This document shows positions 1-7,148 of a DNA stretch of 58,811 nucleotides, piece after piece. Below the pieces are notes generated by a model that saw only the letters and a list, made by a program, of their open reading frames with translations, ran no database searches and was not told where the DNA came from. Each line of letters starts with the position of its first letter. Positions within the stretch are counted from its first letter, which is position 1. Origin of the DNA: Akkermansia muciniphila (GTDB taxonomy: Bacteria; Verrucomicrobiota; Verrucomicrobiia; Verrucomicrobiales; Akkermansiaceae); contig CAMDLP010000016.1 of the NCBI GenBank assembly GCA_945901795.1, forward strand, positions 1 through 58,811. Reading direction: 5' to 3'. The translations under genes and the position numbers were made by a program.

Positions 1-294
1 TTCAAACCCCAGACCGGCGAGGTCATCAGCTCCGGTGCCGACGGCATCGCCTGCTGGTTCATCGACACCGACTACAATGAGGAAAGCTTCTTCGTCCGCC
101 ACGCCTACTTTCTCGGTGCCAACGACCCATACAGCTCCCTGAAAACCACCCTCAAAGCCGAAATCAACCCCGAAGCCTGGGAAACCCTCCACAGCGACAC
201 CTCCCGCCCCTTCGACAAGCCGCAGCAGGGCCGGATCGCCGTGAAAGTCATCAACCACTTGGGGGATGAGGTGATGAAGGTGTTCCGGGTGTAG
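1..294 (+). CDS. Type III restriction-modification methyltransferase (Mod), C-terminal fragment
   Basis: The reading frame is open from base 1 and stops with TAG at 292-294, leaving 97 residues. They read like the C-terminus of adenine-specific (N6) DNA methyltransferases of type III R-M systems: a segment starting ACWFIDTDYNEESFF, then a GRIAVKVINHLGDEV segment, and an end at KVFRV. The catalytic DPPY motif and the SAM-binding motif lie outside the window, so activity cannot be judged. The usual restriction partner (Res helicase-nuclease) is not found downstream; if present it is upstream. An AT-rich 105-base gap separates it from the next operon. The family call is from remembered sequence resemblance and is fairly firm. 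Confidence 0.75.
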   Translation, partial: FKPQTGEVISSGADGIACWFIDTDYNEESFFVRHAYFLGANDPYSSLKTTLKAEINPEAWETLHSDTSRPFDKPQQGRIAVKVINHLGDEVMKVFRV

Positions 295-357
295 CCGAGG
301 GCTGGTTTCCAAAATCTGAAGATTTTCTTAATTTTTTGTTGCGAATATTGTAAGACA

Positions 358-390
358 AACACAACTTTTGTTGTATTTTTAACACAACAA
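358..390 (+). promoter_or_regulatory. Candidate XRE operator with repeated AACACAAC half-sites
   Basis: The octamer AACACAAC occurs at 358-365 and again at 381-388. The first copy also forms an inverted repeat, ACAAC-TTTT-GTTGT (361-374). This sits just upstream of the XRE regulator start at 400 in an AT-rich leader. Such symmetric sites normally bind HTH-XRE repressors that control their own operon. Binding is inferred. Confidence 0.4.
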
Positions 391-399
391 GAAACACCA

Positions 400-777
400 A
401 TGAAAACACCACACTCCAACTTTGCTTCGTTTTTCAAAGCGCTTCGAAAGGAGAACCGAATCACCCTTCGAGCATTTTGTGAGATTGCCGTCGCGGATCC
501 GGGAAACATCAGTCGCATGGAGCGCCGGGCGATCCCGCCCCCACAGGACAGGGAGATTCTGACCCGCTACGCCACAGCCTTGGGCCTGAAAGAAGGATCC
601 GACGAGTGGTATCTCTTCTTCGACCTCGCCGCCGCAGACCGCGGCCTCATTCCCCAGGACATCATGGAGGATGAGGAACTCGTGAAAGAGCTCCCGGCCT
701 TTTTCAGAACGCTCCGAGGACAAAAGCCGACCGAAGCAGAAATGCGAAAGGTCATCGAAAAAATCAGAAAAAGTTGA
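400..777 (+). CDS. XRE-family helix-turn-helix regulator
   Basis: 125 aa. The N-terminal half contains an XRE-type HTH region (about residues 10-60): FKALRKENRITLRAFCEIA followed by PGNISRMERRA. The C-terminal half is charged, contains EDEELVKELPAFFRTLRG and ends KIRKS; I recognise no enzymatic motif. It is the first gene of a three-gene operon: a metallopeptidase follows 3 bases after the stop, and that gene overlaps a helicase gene. XRE plus ImmA/IrrE pairs usually act as repressor and activating protease, with the protease cleaving the regulator on a stress signal. The repeats immediately upstream fit autoregulation. The domain is clear; the regulatory role is inferred from context. Confidence 0.8.
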   Translation: MKTPHSNFASFFKALRKENRITLRAFCEIAVADPGNISRMERRAIPPPQDREILTRYATALGLKEGSDEWYLFFDLAAADRGLIPQDIMEDEELVKELPAFFRTLRGQKPTEAEMRKVIEKIRKS

Positions 778-780
778 CCC

Positions 781-1413
781 ATGGCGATCGACCCCAAGGC
801 CTTCAAAGCTCCCTTTATCGACAAAAACGAATGTTGGCGTGAAGCAGACAACTTCAGGGCGCAGTATTGGCCATCTGGTGTAATTCCGGTGGATGTGTTG
901 GCAATCGCCGAGTTTGACCTCGATCTTGAGATCCGCACGATCCCGAGATTGAAAGAAGATGCGGATATTGACGCTCTCTTGCTTGGGGATTGGAAGACTC
1001 TCATCGTCGACCAGCAACAGTACCAGGACGATCGTTACCTAAACAGGCTCCGTTTCAGCATCGCCCACGAACTTGGGCATTATGTCCTCCACAAAGCTGT
1101 GTATGAGCAAATCCCGCGAGGGTCCCCGGAAGAGTGGATTTTCTTCATGCGGCACATTCCGGACAAGGAATACAGCTTCATCGAATATCATGCGAACGAG
1201 TTCGCAGGGCGTTTACTGGTGCCTGTTGAAGATCTGAATTGGGCCTTTGAAGAAGTTCTTTTGGAGACGGAAAAAAATGGACTCCCGCGGAACAGGCTGA
1301 CTGACGCGTTTTTGGAATACCTCTATGCCCCTCTGGCGGATCGTTTTGCGGTATCGCCCGGAGTGATCGAACAGAGATTGCTTCGTGAGAAGCTCTGGCC
1401 CTTGACGACATGA
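781..1413 (+). CDS. ImmA/IrrE-family zinc metallopeptidase
   Basis: 210 aa with the zinc-protease motif HELGHY near residue 95, inside RFSIAHELGHYVLH. A downstream glutamate-containing helix, EYHANEFAGRLLVP, is the typical third-ligand region of this family (compare EANxFAxxLLMP). Family members cleave XRE-type repressors, as in ICEBs1 ImmA and Deinococcus IrrE/PprI. The gene starts 3 bases after the XRE stop, and its TGA overlaps the ATG of the next gene (ATGA, 1410-1413), so the three genes are very probably one transcript. The likely substrate is the upstream XRE protein. Family confidence is high; the substrate is inferred. Confidence 0.88.
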   Translation: MAIDPKAFKAPFIDKNECWREADNFRAQYWPSGVIPVDVLAIAEFDLDLEIRTIPRLKEDADIDALLLGDWKTLIVDQQQYQDDRYLNRLRFSIAHELGHYVLHKAVYEQIPRGSPEEWIFFMRHIPDKEYSFIEYHANEFAGRLLVPVEDLNWAFEEVLLETEKNGLPRNRLTDAFLEYLYAPLADRFAVSPGVIEQRLLREKLWPLTT

Positions 1414-3488
1414 ATTTCCTCATCTCCGACACCTTCACCGACAGCCTCGCCCGCCTAACCGGCGACGAGCAGAAGGCGGCCAAGACGACCGCGTTCGACC
1501 TGCAAATGAATGCCGCAGGTCACGGCATGAGCTTCCACAAACTGGATGGGGCGAAGGACAAAAACTTCTGGTCGGTGCGGGTGAGTGCCGACATCCGGTT
1601 GATCGTTCACAAGACGTCCGGCAGCCTCTTGCTCTGTTACGTGGACCACCACGACAAGGCCTACGTCTGGGCCGAGCGCCGCAAGCTGGAAACCCACCCG
1701 AAGACGGGGGCCGCGCAACTCGTGGAGATCCGCGAGACAGTGCAGGAGATCCTGGTGCCGGTGTATGTGCAGGCGGAGCTGCCAACGCCTCCGAAGCTGC
1801 CCCTGTTCGCCAACAAACCCGACAACGAGCTTCTGGGCTATGGCGTCCCCGTGGAATGGTTGGATGACGTCCGGAAGGCCACGGAGGACAGTCTCCTATT
1901 GCTGGCGGATCGCTTGCCCTCCGAAGCCGCGGAAGCCCTCCTGGAACTCGCCACCGGTGGCAAACCGCGGGTGGCCCAGTCGATTTCTCCGATCACCGAT
2001 CCCTTCGAGCATCCCGACGCCCAACGCCGTTTCCGGGTGATGACCAACGTCGAAGAACTCCAACAAGCCCTCGATTTTCCATGGGAGAAGTGGACGGTGT
2101 TCCTGCATCCCGAACAGCGGCATTGGGTGGATCGCGATTACAACGGACCCGCCCGCATCTCCGGATCGGCCGGCACGGGCAAGACGATCGTGGCGCTGCA
2201 CCGCGCGGCACATCTGGCCCGCACCCATCCTGAAGCTCGGGTAATGCTCGCCACCTTTTCCGACGCACTGGCCCACGCCCTCCAAACCAAGCTCAAGCGG
2301 CTGATCGGCAGCGAGCCGCGGCTGGCGGAGCGCATCGACGTATATTCGCTCGAAGCACTCGGAATGCGTCTCTACAAAGCCCACTGCGGACCGGTCCAAC
2401 TGGCAAGCCGACAGGAGGTGAAAGAATGCATTCGCGAGGCGTCACAGGCGGTCCCTAACCATAAGTTCAGCCTCATGTTCCTTCTCGCGGAGTGGGAGCA
2501 AGTGGTGGATGCCTGGCAGTTGGCAAGCTGGGAGGAATACCGCGATGTCACCCGACTCGGGCGTAAGACCCGACTGCCCGAAGCGCAGCGCTTGGTGCTG
2601 TGGTCCATCTTCGAGCGAGTGATCGATCATCTGGAAAAGAATGGAAGGAAAACCCCAGCCACAGTTTTCACCGCCCTGGCAACCACCTTGGCAACGGGCA
2701 AGAATCCGCCCTTCGACTTCGCCATCGTCGATGAAGCGCAAGACCTCAGCATTTCCCAACTGCGATTCTTCGCCGCACTGGGTGGAAACCGCCCGAACGC
2801 TCTCTTCTTCGCCGGCGACATCGGCCAGCGCATTTTCCAGCAGCCGTTTTCCTGGAAATCCCTCGGCGTCGATATCCGTGGACGTTCCCGCAACCTCCGC
2901 ATCAACTACCGCACGTCCCACCAGATCCGCCAACAAGCCGACCGCTTGCTCGGTCCGGAAGTGACCGACGTGGACGGCAACCGCGAGGACCGGAGCGACA
3001 CCATCTCGGTCTTCAACGGCCCGCCACCTTCCATCCAGATCTTCACCGACGAGAGCCAGGAACAGAGCGGTGTCGCCGCCTGGCTGACCGAGCAATCCAA
3101 GGCCGGCATCCTTCCCCACGAATTCGGCGTATTCGTCCGCTCGGAGGCTCAGATCGGCCGGGCAGAGGCAGCGGTCAAAGAGTCGGGGTTCGCGTTCAAG
3201 ATCCTCGATGAGCATGTCGAGACAACCAGTGGCCATGTCTCGATCAGCACCATGCACCTCGCCAAAGGCCTGGAGTTCCGCGCCGTGGTGATCATGGCCT
3301 GCGACGACGAAGTCATCCCGTCCCAGGAGCGCATTGAGACCGTGGGGGACGACACCGATCTGCAAGAGGTCTACGACACCGAGCGCCAGCTTCTCTACGT
3401 CGCCTGCACTCGTGCAAGGGATTACCTGCTTGTGACGAGTGTGGAACCGGCATCGGAGTTTTTAGACGATCTAGCAAATCATTGCTGA
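1410..3488 (+). CDS. RelE/ParE-like domain fused to UvrD-type superfamily 1 helicase
   Basis: 692 aa. Residues 1 to about 95 resemble a RelE/ParE toxin fold: QKAAKTTAFDLQ, then MSFHKL, FWSVRVSADIRLIVH and YVDHHDKAYVWAERR. The rest is an SF1A helicase: motif I GSAGTGKT (Lys about 258), motif II VDEAQD (about 440), motif III FFAGDIGQRIFQ, motif IV LRINYRTSHQIR, motif V STMHLAKGLEFRAVV and motif VI LLYVACTRAR (about 665). It overlaps the metallopeptidase gene by ATGA. Known relatives unwind DNA in repair or defence. In this layout the toxin-like domain may bind RNA or a ribosome, or may only be a structural module. The helicase is certain; the RelE-like domain is likely; the biological role is unknown. 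Confidence 0.88.
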   Translation: MNFLISDTFTDSLARLTGDEQKAAKTTAFDLQMNAAGHGMSFHKLDGAKDKNFWSVRVSADIRLIVHKTSGSLLLCYVDHHDKAYVWAERRKLETHPKTGAAQLVEIRETVQEILVPVYVQAELPTPPKLPLFANKPDNELLGYGVPVEWLDDVRKATEDSLLLLADRLPSEAAEALLELATGGKPRVAQSISPITDPFEHPDAQRRFRVMTNVEELQQALDFPWEKWTVFLHPEQRHWVDRDYNGPARISGSAGTGKTIVALHRAAHLARTHPEARVMLATFSDALAHALQTKLKRLIGSEPRLAERIDVYSLEALGMRLYKAHCGPVQLASRQEVKECIREASQAVPNHKFSLMFLLAEWEQVVDAWQLASWEEYRDVTRLGRKTRLPEAQRLVLWSIFERVIDHLEKNGRKTPATVFTALATTLATGKNPPFDFAIVDEAQDLSISQLRFFAALGGNRPNALFFAGDIGQRIFQQPFSWKSLGVDIRGRSRNLRINYRTSHQIRQQADRLLGPEVTDVDGNREDRSDTISVFNGPPPSIQIFTDESQEQSGVAAWLTEQSKAGILPHEFGVFVRSEAQIGRAEAAVKESGFAFKILDEHVETTSGHVSISTMHLAKGLEFRAVVIMACDDEVIPSQERIETVGDDTDLQEVYDTERQLLYVACTRARDYLLVTSVEPASEFLDDLANHC

Positions 3489-3592
3489 GATCAGCGATTC
3501 CGGCGTTTCCTGCTTCGGATTCGTTTTTCATGCCGTGCGATTGGGGAAACTCATCCCTTGCCGTCGGTGGTCCGCTGCATTTAACTCCGCGC

Positions 3593-4138
3593 ATGCACGA
3601 GGAAATCAAGCTCACCCGCGAAGTCGCCGCCATTCAAATCCCCAGCGGCGACTCGCTCTCGCTGCCCGCCGGCACCGCAGTCTTCATTACCCAGCGGCTT
3701 GGCGGCACTTACACGGTGGCGACTTCTCAAGGGCTTGCGCGGATTTCCTCGCAGGATGCGGATGCTCTCGGCGTCAATCCCGAGGAAGAGCTCAAGAAAC
3801 AGGCGGAGGTCGTGCGGCTCAAGGATGCGCCGCTGGAAGAACAGGTTTGGAGCCAGCTCAAGGGCGTTTACGATCCGGAAATCCCGGTGGATATCGTCAA
3901 CCTCGGTTTGGTTTACGACTGCTGCATCGAGGAGTCGGACGGTAAAAAGATCGTCGCCGTGAAAATGACCCTCACCGCTCCGGGTTGCGGCATGGGTCCG
4001 GTGATCGCCGCCGACGCGCAGGCGAAAATCATGACCATCGACGGCATCGACGACGCCCGCGTCGAGCTCGTTTGGGACCCGGCTTGGAATCAGGAAATGA
4101 TTTCCGAAGAGGGGAAGATGAAACTTGGAATGATCTAA
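3593..4138 (+). CDS. sufT: Fe-S cluster assembly protein SufT (MIP18/DUF59 family)
   Basis: 181 aa from ATG 3593. The frame is open 111 bases further upstream, but those residues do not look like the family, so the later ATG is preferred. The N-terminal part (about 1-80) carries SGDSLSLPAGTAVFITQRLG, typical of the SufT N-terminal extension. The C-terminal MIP18 domain has YDPEIPVDIVNLGLVY and the motif LTAPGCGMG with its conserved cysteine, followed by VELVWDPAWNQEMISEEGK. SufT supports maturation of [4Fe-4S] proteins. No other suf genes are adjacent. It is convergent with the phosphatase gene: the two stop codons abut at 4138/4139. Confidence 0.88.
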   Translation: MHEEIKLTREVAAIQIPSGDSLSLPAGTAVFITQRLGGTYTVATSQGLARISSQDADALGVNPEEELKKQAEVVRLKDAPLEEQVWSQLKGVYDPEIPVDIVNLGLVYDCCIEESDGKKIVAVKMTLTAPGCGMGPVIAADAQAKIMTIDGIDDARVELVWDPAWNQEMISEEGKMKLGMI

Positions 4139-4627
4139 TCAGTCCGCTGATGGTTTCCACGTTTGGTCGATGTAGGCGATGATCGATGGGATCGCCAGAT
4201 CGAGGACGCCGGCGACTTCCTCGTAGGCGCGGCGTCCCATGCCGATCGGGTCGGGTACGTCGCTGCCGATTCCGCCATTCGGGACGTCGGCAAATTCGCA
4301 GACCAGATAGAACTTGTCCGCGTGTTTGGGGAAACGGGCTTCAAGCGTTTGCAAGTGGCCGTGGGTCATCGTGAACACATGGGTCGCGGCGGAAAGAATG
4401 GCGTCCGAGACCGGGCGACTCACGAATTCCTCCAAGGCCGCCTCGCGCTTCTTCAGCAAGGTGGCGGTTTCCATGCTGCACGGCGCGCCCTTCGACGCGG
4501 CGACTCCGGCGGAGCTCACCGCGTAATCGTTTCGCGCCGCGACGGCCTTGCGGAAAAGGCCCTCCGCCATCGGACTGCGACAGGTATTTCCGGTGCAAAC
4601 GAAGAGCACGTGCTTCAGGTCAGACAT
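4139..4627 (-). CDS. Low-molecular-weight protein-tyrosine phosphatase
   Basis: 162 aa. The N-terminal P-loop VLFVCTGNTCRSPMAEGLF has the CX5RS signature with the catalytic cysteine near residue 11. The acid/base aspartate lies in the C-terminal VPDPIGMG segment (the family DP motif). The length matches LMW-PTP/YwlE-like proteins, which remove phosphate from tyrosine or, in the YwlE group, from phospho-arginine; arsenate reductases share the fold but normally need extra cysteines near residue 85, not obvious here. It stands alone and is convergent with sufT. The class is certain; the substrate is unknown. Confidence 0.9.
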   Translation of the reverse strand: MSDLKHVLFVCTGNTCRSPMAEGLFRKAVAARNDYAVSSAGVAASKGAPCSMETATLLKKREAALEEFVSRPVSDAILSAATHVFTMTHGHLQTLEARFPKHADKFYLVCEFADVPNGGIGSDVPDPIGMGRRAYEEVAGVLDLAIPSIIAYIDQTWKPSAD

Positions 4628-4705
4628 CGCGGCGGACTTTGAGCCGCAGGAAACGATTCGTCAAATCGCAATGGTGACTGATGGAGAACGCGGTCCGGCG
4701 GGCTG

Positions 4706-5650
4706 CTAGGCGGCGCTGGCGGGGGACTGGATGAGCAGGCAGTCTTCGAGGAAGGGTTGGAGCGCCAGCAGCAGCGGGGAGCCCTTTTGCTGGAATTGCT
4801 CGCGGAAGCGGTCCTCGATGCGGCGGAGGGCGAATTCGAGGTCGGTGAGGATGAGCTCGCTGGGTTGGCCGCGGACGACGGCGACGAGGATGACGAAACG
4901 GCCGGTGCGGGAGATGGCGTGGCGGTGGTCCGGCAGCTCGAAGGATTCGCGGATTTTTCCGGCTTCGTCGCGGAGTTGCAGGGCGAGGCGTTGGACGGTG
5001 GGAGTGACGCGCTTGGCGGCGGCGTGGCGGGCGGGATCGCAACTGGCGAACGAGACGAGCGCGAGGCTCGCAGCATCGACGAGGAAGACTTCCTCGACCT
5101 GGAAGCGGTGGGTTTTTTCAAAAATGATGTCCTCGTAGGTGCGGCTGGTGAACAACGCCTGGAGGTGCCAGATGAAGCGGTCGTAAGTGTGGGGCGCGCG
5201 GAATGGCCGCGCCGCCGGAGCATACTCGGCGAGCGCGCGACGGATGGTGGCGCGGAGCATCGGCTCAAGATAGGTGTCGATGCCGTTTTCCTGGGCGTAA
5301 ACGGCTTTGCGGACGGCGTCCTCGACGATGGGGCCGAAGGCTTCGCGGAGGTCGTCGTCGGTGAAATCCGGTTCCGGGATTTCGGTGGCAGCTGGCGGTG
5401 GCGGGCTTGGCGCGGCTTGCGGCGGAGTCGGGGACGGCAGGACCGTGAGCGGCGAAGGCCACGAAGTTGGGAACGCCGGGGAGACCGGAATCGGGCCGGA
5501 TGGGCACGTGGGTAGGGAGGCGGCAGCTTGAAGGGACGGCACCTTTTCGCGGGAGAATGGCGAGGGCAGCGTGCTCCAGTTTTGCGACGTGACGACGCGC
5601 GCGGCAAGTCCGGGTGAAGCGCTGGGAAGTGGGCTGAGAGCGGCGATCAT
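4706..5650 (-). CDS. Conserved hypothetical protein with an OmpA-associated region
   Basis: 314 aa from the ATG at 5648-5650, chosen because it overlaps the stop of the upstream gene (ATGA); the open frame extends 78 codons further, but that part is arginine/proline-rich shadow sequence. Residues 1 to about 95 are Pro/Ala-rich and low complexity. The rest is well-behaved: TDDDLREAFGPIVEDAVRKA, RFIWHLQALFTSRTYEDI and FQVEEVFLVDAASL. From memory this resembles the region N-terminal to the OmpA domain in a family of large cyanobacterial and Bacteroidetes OmpA-like proteins (VEEAL..., WRLEALRTGKPFAEV, YRVEQVFLIHRETGLLL). No OmpA peptidoglycan-binding domain follows here. The cellular role is unknown. 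Confidence 0.6.
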   Translation of the reverse strand: MIAALSPLPSASPGLAARVVTSQNWSTLPSPFSREKVPSLQAAASLPTCPSGPIPVSPAFPTSWPSPLTVLPSPTPPQAAPSPPPPAATEIPEPDFTDDDLREAFGPIVEDAVRKAVYAQENGIDTYLEPMLRATIRRALAEYAPAARPFRAPHTYDRFIWHLQALFTSRTYEDIIFEKTHRFQVEEVFLVDAASLALVSFASCDPARHAAAKRVTPTVQRLALQLRDEAGKIRESFELPDHRHAISRTGRFVILVAVVRGQPSELILTDLEFALRRIEDRFREQFQQKGSPLLLALQPFLEDCLLIQSPASAA

Positions 5651-6255
5651 CGTGTGGCGGAGCCGGGTCCGAGAGGAGTGGGGGACGCGCACTCGGCGAG
5701 AGCGCGAGCGGCGAGGGCGATGCGGCTGAACCGTTCTTCGAGCGAGTCGCGATCGATGGCGCGGCTTTCGAGGCGGGTGATGTGGGATTCGGTATTTTCC
5801 CAGAGCGAGGCGACTTCCGAGCGGAGTTGAGTGGCGAGACGGTGGTCGCGGTCGTTGAGCTGATGGTGGAACGAGCTTTGCCAATCGGTGAGCCAGCCGC
5901 CGATTTTGCGTTCCAGTTGGTTGACGGCTGTTGGCGCGGCTTCGGCGGACTTTATGGCGGCGACTTGCTGGATCTGGGCGGCGAGCCGCTGGATTTCCTC
6001 GCGGTGCTGGTTGAATCGCGCTTCGGTTTGTTCGCGGCTGGAATCGGCGAAGCGCTGGACGTTTTCCTTGAGTGCTTCGAGGCGGGCCTCGTTGGCGAAA
6101 AGCCGGTCCTCCAAATGGGAAGCTACGGGGGCGGGGGCGGCGGTGGTTTCGAGCCGGACGACGCGTTGTTCAAGACGTTCGAGATGGCGACCCACGATGA
6201 TTTCGCGGATTCGCTCGACCGTTTGAGAGGGATTGAGTGGGGGTGTGGCGGACAT
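5647..6255 (-). CDS. Coiled-coil protein, partner of the downstream OmpA-associated gene
   Basis: 202 aa. It starts MSATPPLNPSQTVERIREII and is mostly predicted alpha-helix/coiled coil: many E, R, Q, L heptads, for example LEDRLFANEARLEALKENV and the segment REQTEARFNQHREEIQRLAA. There is no signal peptide or membrane segment. The early IREIIVGRHLERLEQRVVRLE-like region recalls the LREILLG.EQ..L..RL start of the OmpA-like family mentioned for the next gene, so the two genes may be a split version of one longer protein. They are translationally coupled by ATGA at 5647-5650. The divergent sigma factor gene lies 221 bases away. Function unknown. Confidence 0.6.
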   Translation of the reverse strand: MSATPPLNPSQTVERIREIIVGRHLERLEQRVVRLETTAAPAPVASHLEDRLFANEARLEALKENVQRFADSSREQTEARFNQHREEIQRLAAQIQQVAAIKSAEAAPTAVNQLERKIGGWLTDWQSSFHHQLNDRDHRLATQLRSEVASLWENTESHITRLESRAIDRDSLEERFSRIALAARALAECASPTPLGPGSATR

Positions 6256-6476
6256 TGTGCTCTCCGTGAGGGGAGTTCCGGAGGGGTGAAATCCGGAACA
6301 CGGTTGAGTTAAGGCGAAGGGAGACTAAATGAGCTCGCCGGAGTTTGTAAATAACATCGATGGTATTTCGTTTTCGGCGACTATTTGGAGGTCTTTATGA
6401 TTTTCGGGAAATCAATCATGAGAAAAATTCGAATCCGTGGAAGACAGCGGGCGGGGAATGAGCTAGTCGTTTCTCA

Positions 6477-7148
6477 ATGGCTGAGGGCGACGAGGAAAAA
6501 GTGGACGATCGTGATGCGATTCTGGTGCAGGGCTACGCGAAAACCCGCAAGAGCCTGATCGCCAGACTCGATAATTGGGATGACCAGCGGACGTGGGACG
6601 AGTTTTACCAAACTTACTGGCGGTTGATTTACGCGGTGGCGGTGAAGGCCGGACTGCGGCAGGAGGAAGCGTTCGACTGCGTGCAGGAAACGATTTTATC
6701 CATCGCCAAGCAGAGCAAGAAAAAGCTCTACGATCCCGAGCAGGGTTCCTTCAAGACGTGGCTGATGAACATGACGCGCTGGCGGATCAACGACCAGTTC
6801 CGCAAGCGCAAGAAAGACACGGCGATGATCGCGGGCGATTGGGAAAACGACCGTAAGACGGCGGTGATCGACCGCGTGGAGGACCCGAATGGCGACGTGT
6901 TGTCGCGGCTTTGGAACGTCGAGTGGAAGAAGAACATCGCGGACGCGGCGCTTTCCCGGGTCAAGGCGCAGGTCTCGCCGAAGCAGTATCAGATTTTCGA
7001 CTGCTACGTGATCAAGCAGTGGGACGCGAAGCGGGTGCAGGAGCAGCTTAACGTGAGCATGGCGCAGGTTTATCTGGCGAAACATCGCGTGGGCACCGTG
7101 CTCAAGAAGGAGTTGGCCAAACTCGAAGACGAAGCTGATGGCGATTAA
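6477..7148 (+). CDS. ECF-like sigma-70 family RNA polymerase sigma factor
   Basis: 223 aa. Region 2 is visible: EFYQTYWRLIYAVAVKAG, then EAFDCVQETILSIA and GSFKTWLMNMTRWRINDQFRKRKK (residues about 40-105). Region 4 lies in LSRVKAQVSPKQYQIFDCYV and the following QEQLNVSMAQVYLAKHRV helix-turn-helix (about 160-210). Its 3' end overlaps the kinase gene by 11 bases, so sigma factor and kinase are co-translated. This linkage is known in planctomycetes and other PVC bacteria, where a Ser/Thr kinase is thought to control its sigma factor. No anti-sigma gene is adjacent. The class is firm; the regulon is unknown. Confidence 0.88.
   Translation: MAEGDEEKVDDRDAILVQGYAKTRKSLIARLDNWDDQRTWDEFYQTYWRLIYAVAVKAGLRQEEAFDCVQETILSIAKQSKKKLYDPEQGSFKTWLMNMTRWRINDQFRKRKKDTAMIAGDWENDRKTAVIDRVEDPNGDVLSRLWNVEWKKNIADAALSRVKAQVSPKQYQIFDCYVIKQWDAKRVQEQLNVSMAQVYLAKHRVGTVLKKELAKLEDEADGD

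Noticed and set aside
311..326. AAAATCT-GA-AGATTTT hairpin after the methyltransferase as a terminator
   Set aside because: All A/T except two pairs and a 2-base loop; too weak to call a terminator.
2442..3365. 307-codon minus-strand open frame inside the helicase gene
   Set aside because: Shadow of the UvrD-like helicase, whose motifs I to VI are all in the plus frame.
4615..5607. 330-codon minus-strand frame rich in Pro, Arg and Ser
   Set aside because: Low-complexity product in an alternative frame of the OmpA-associated gene; the 314-residue frame has the sensible protein.
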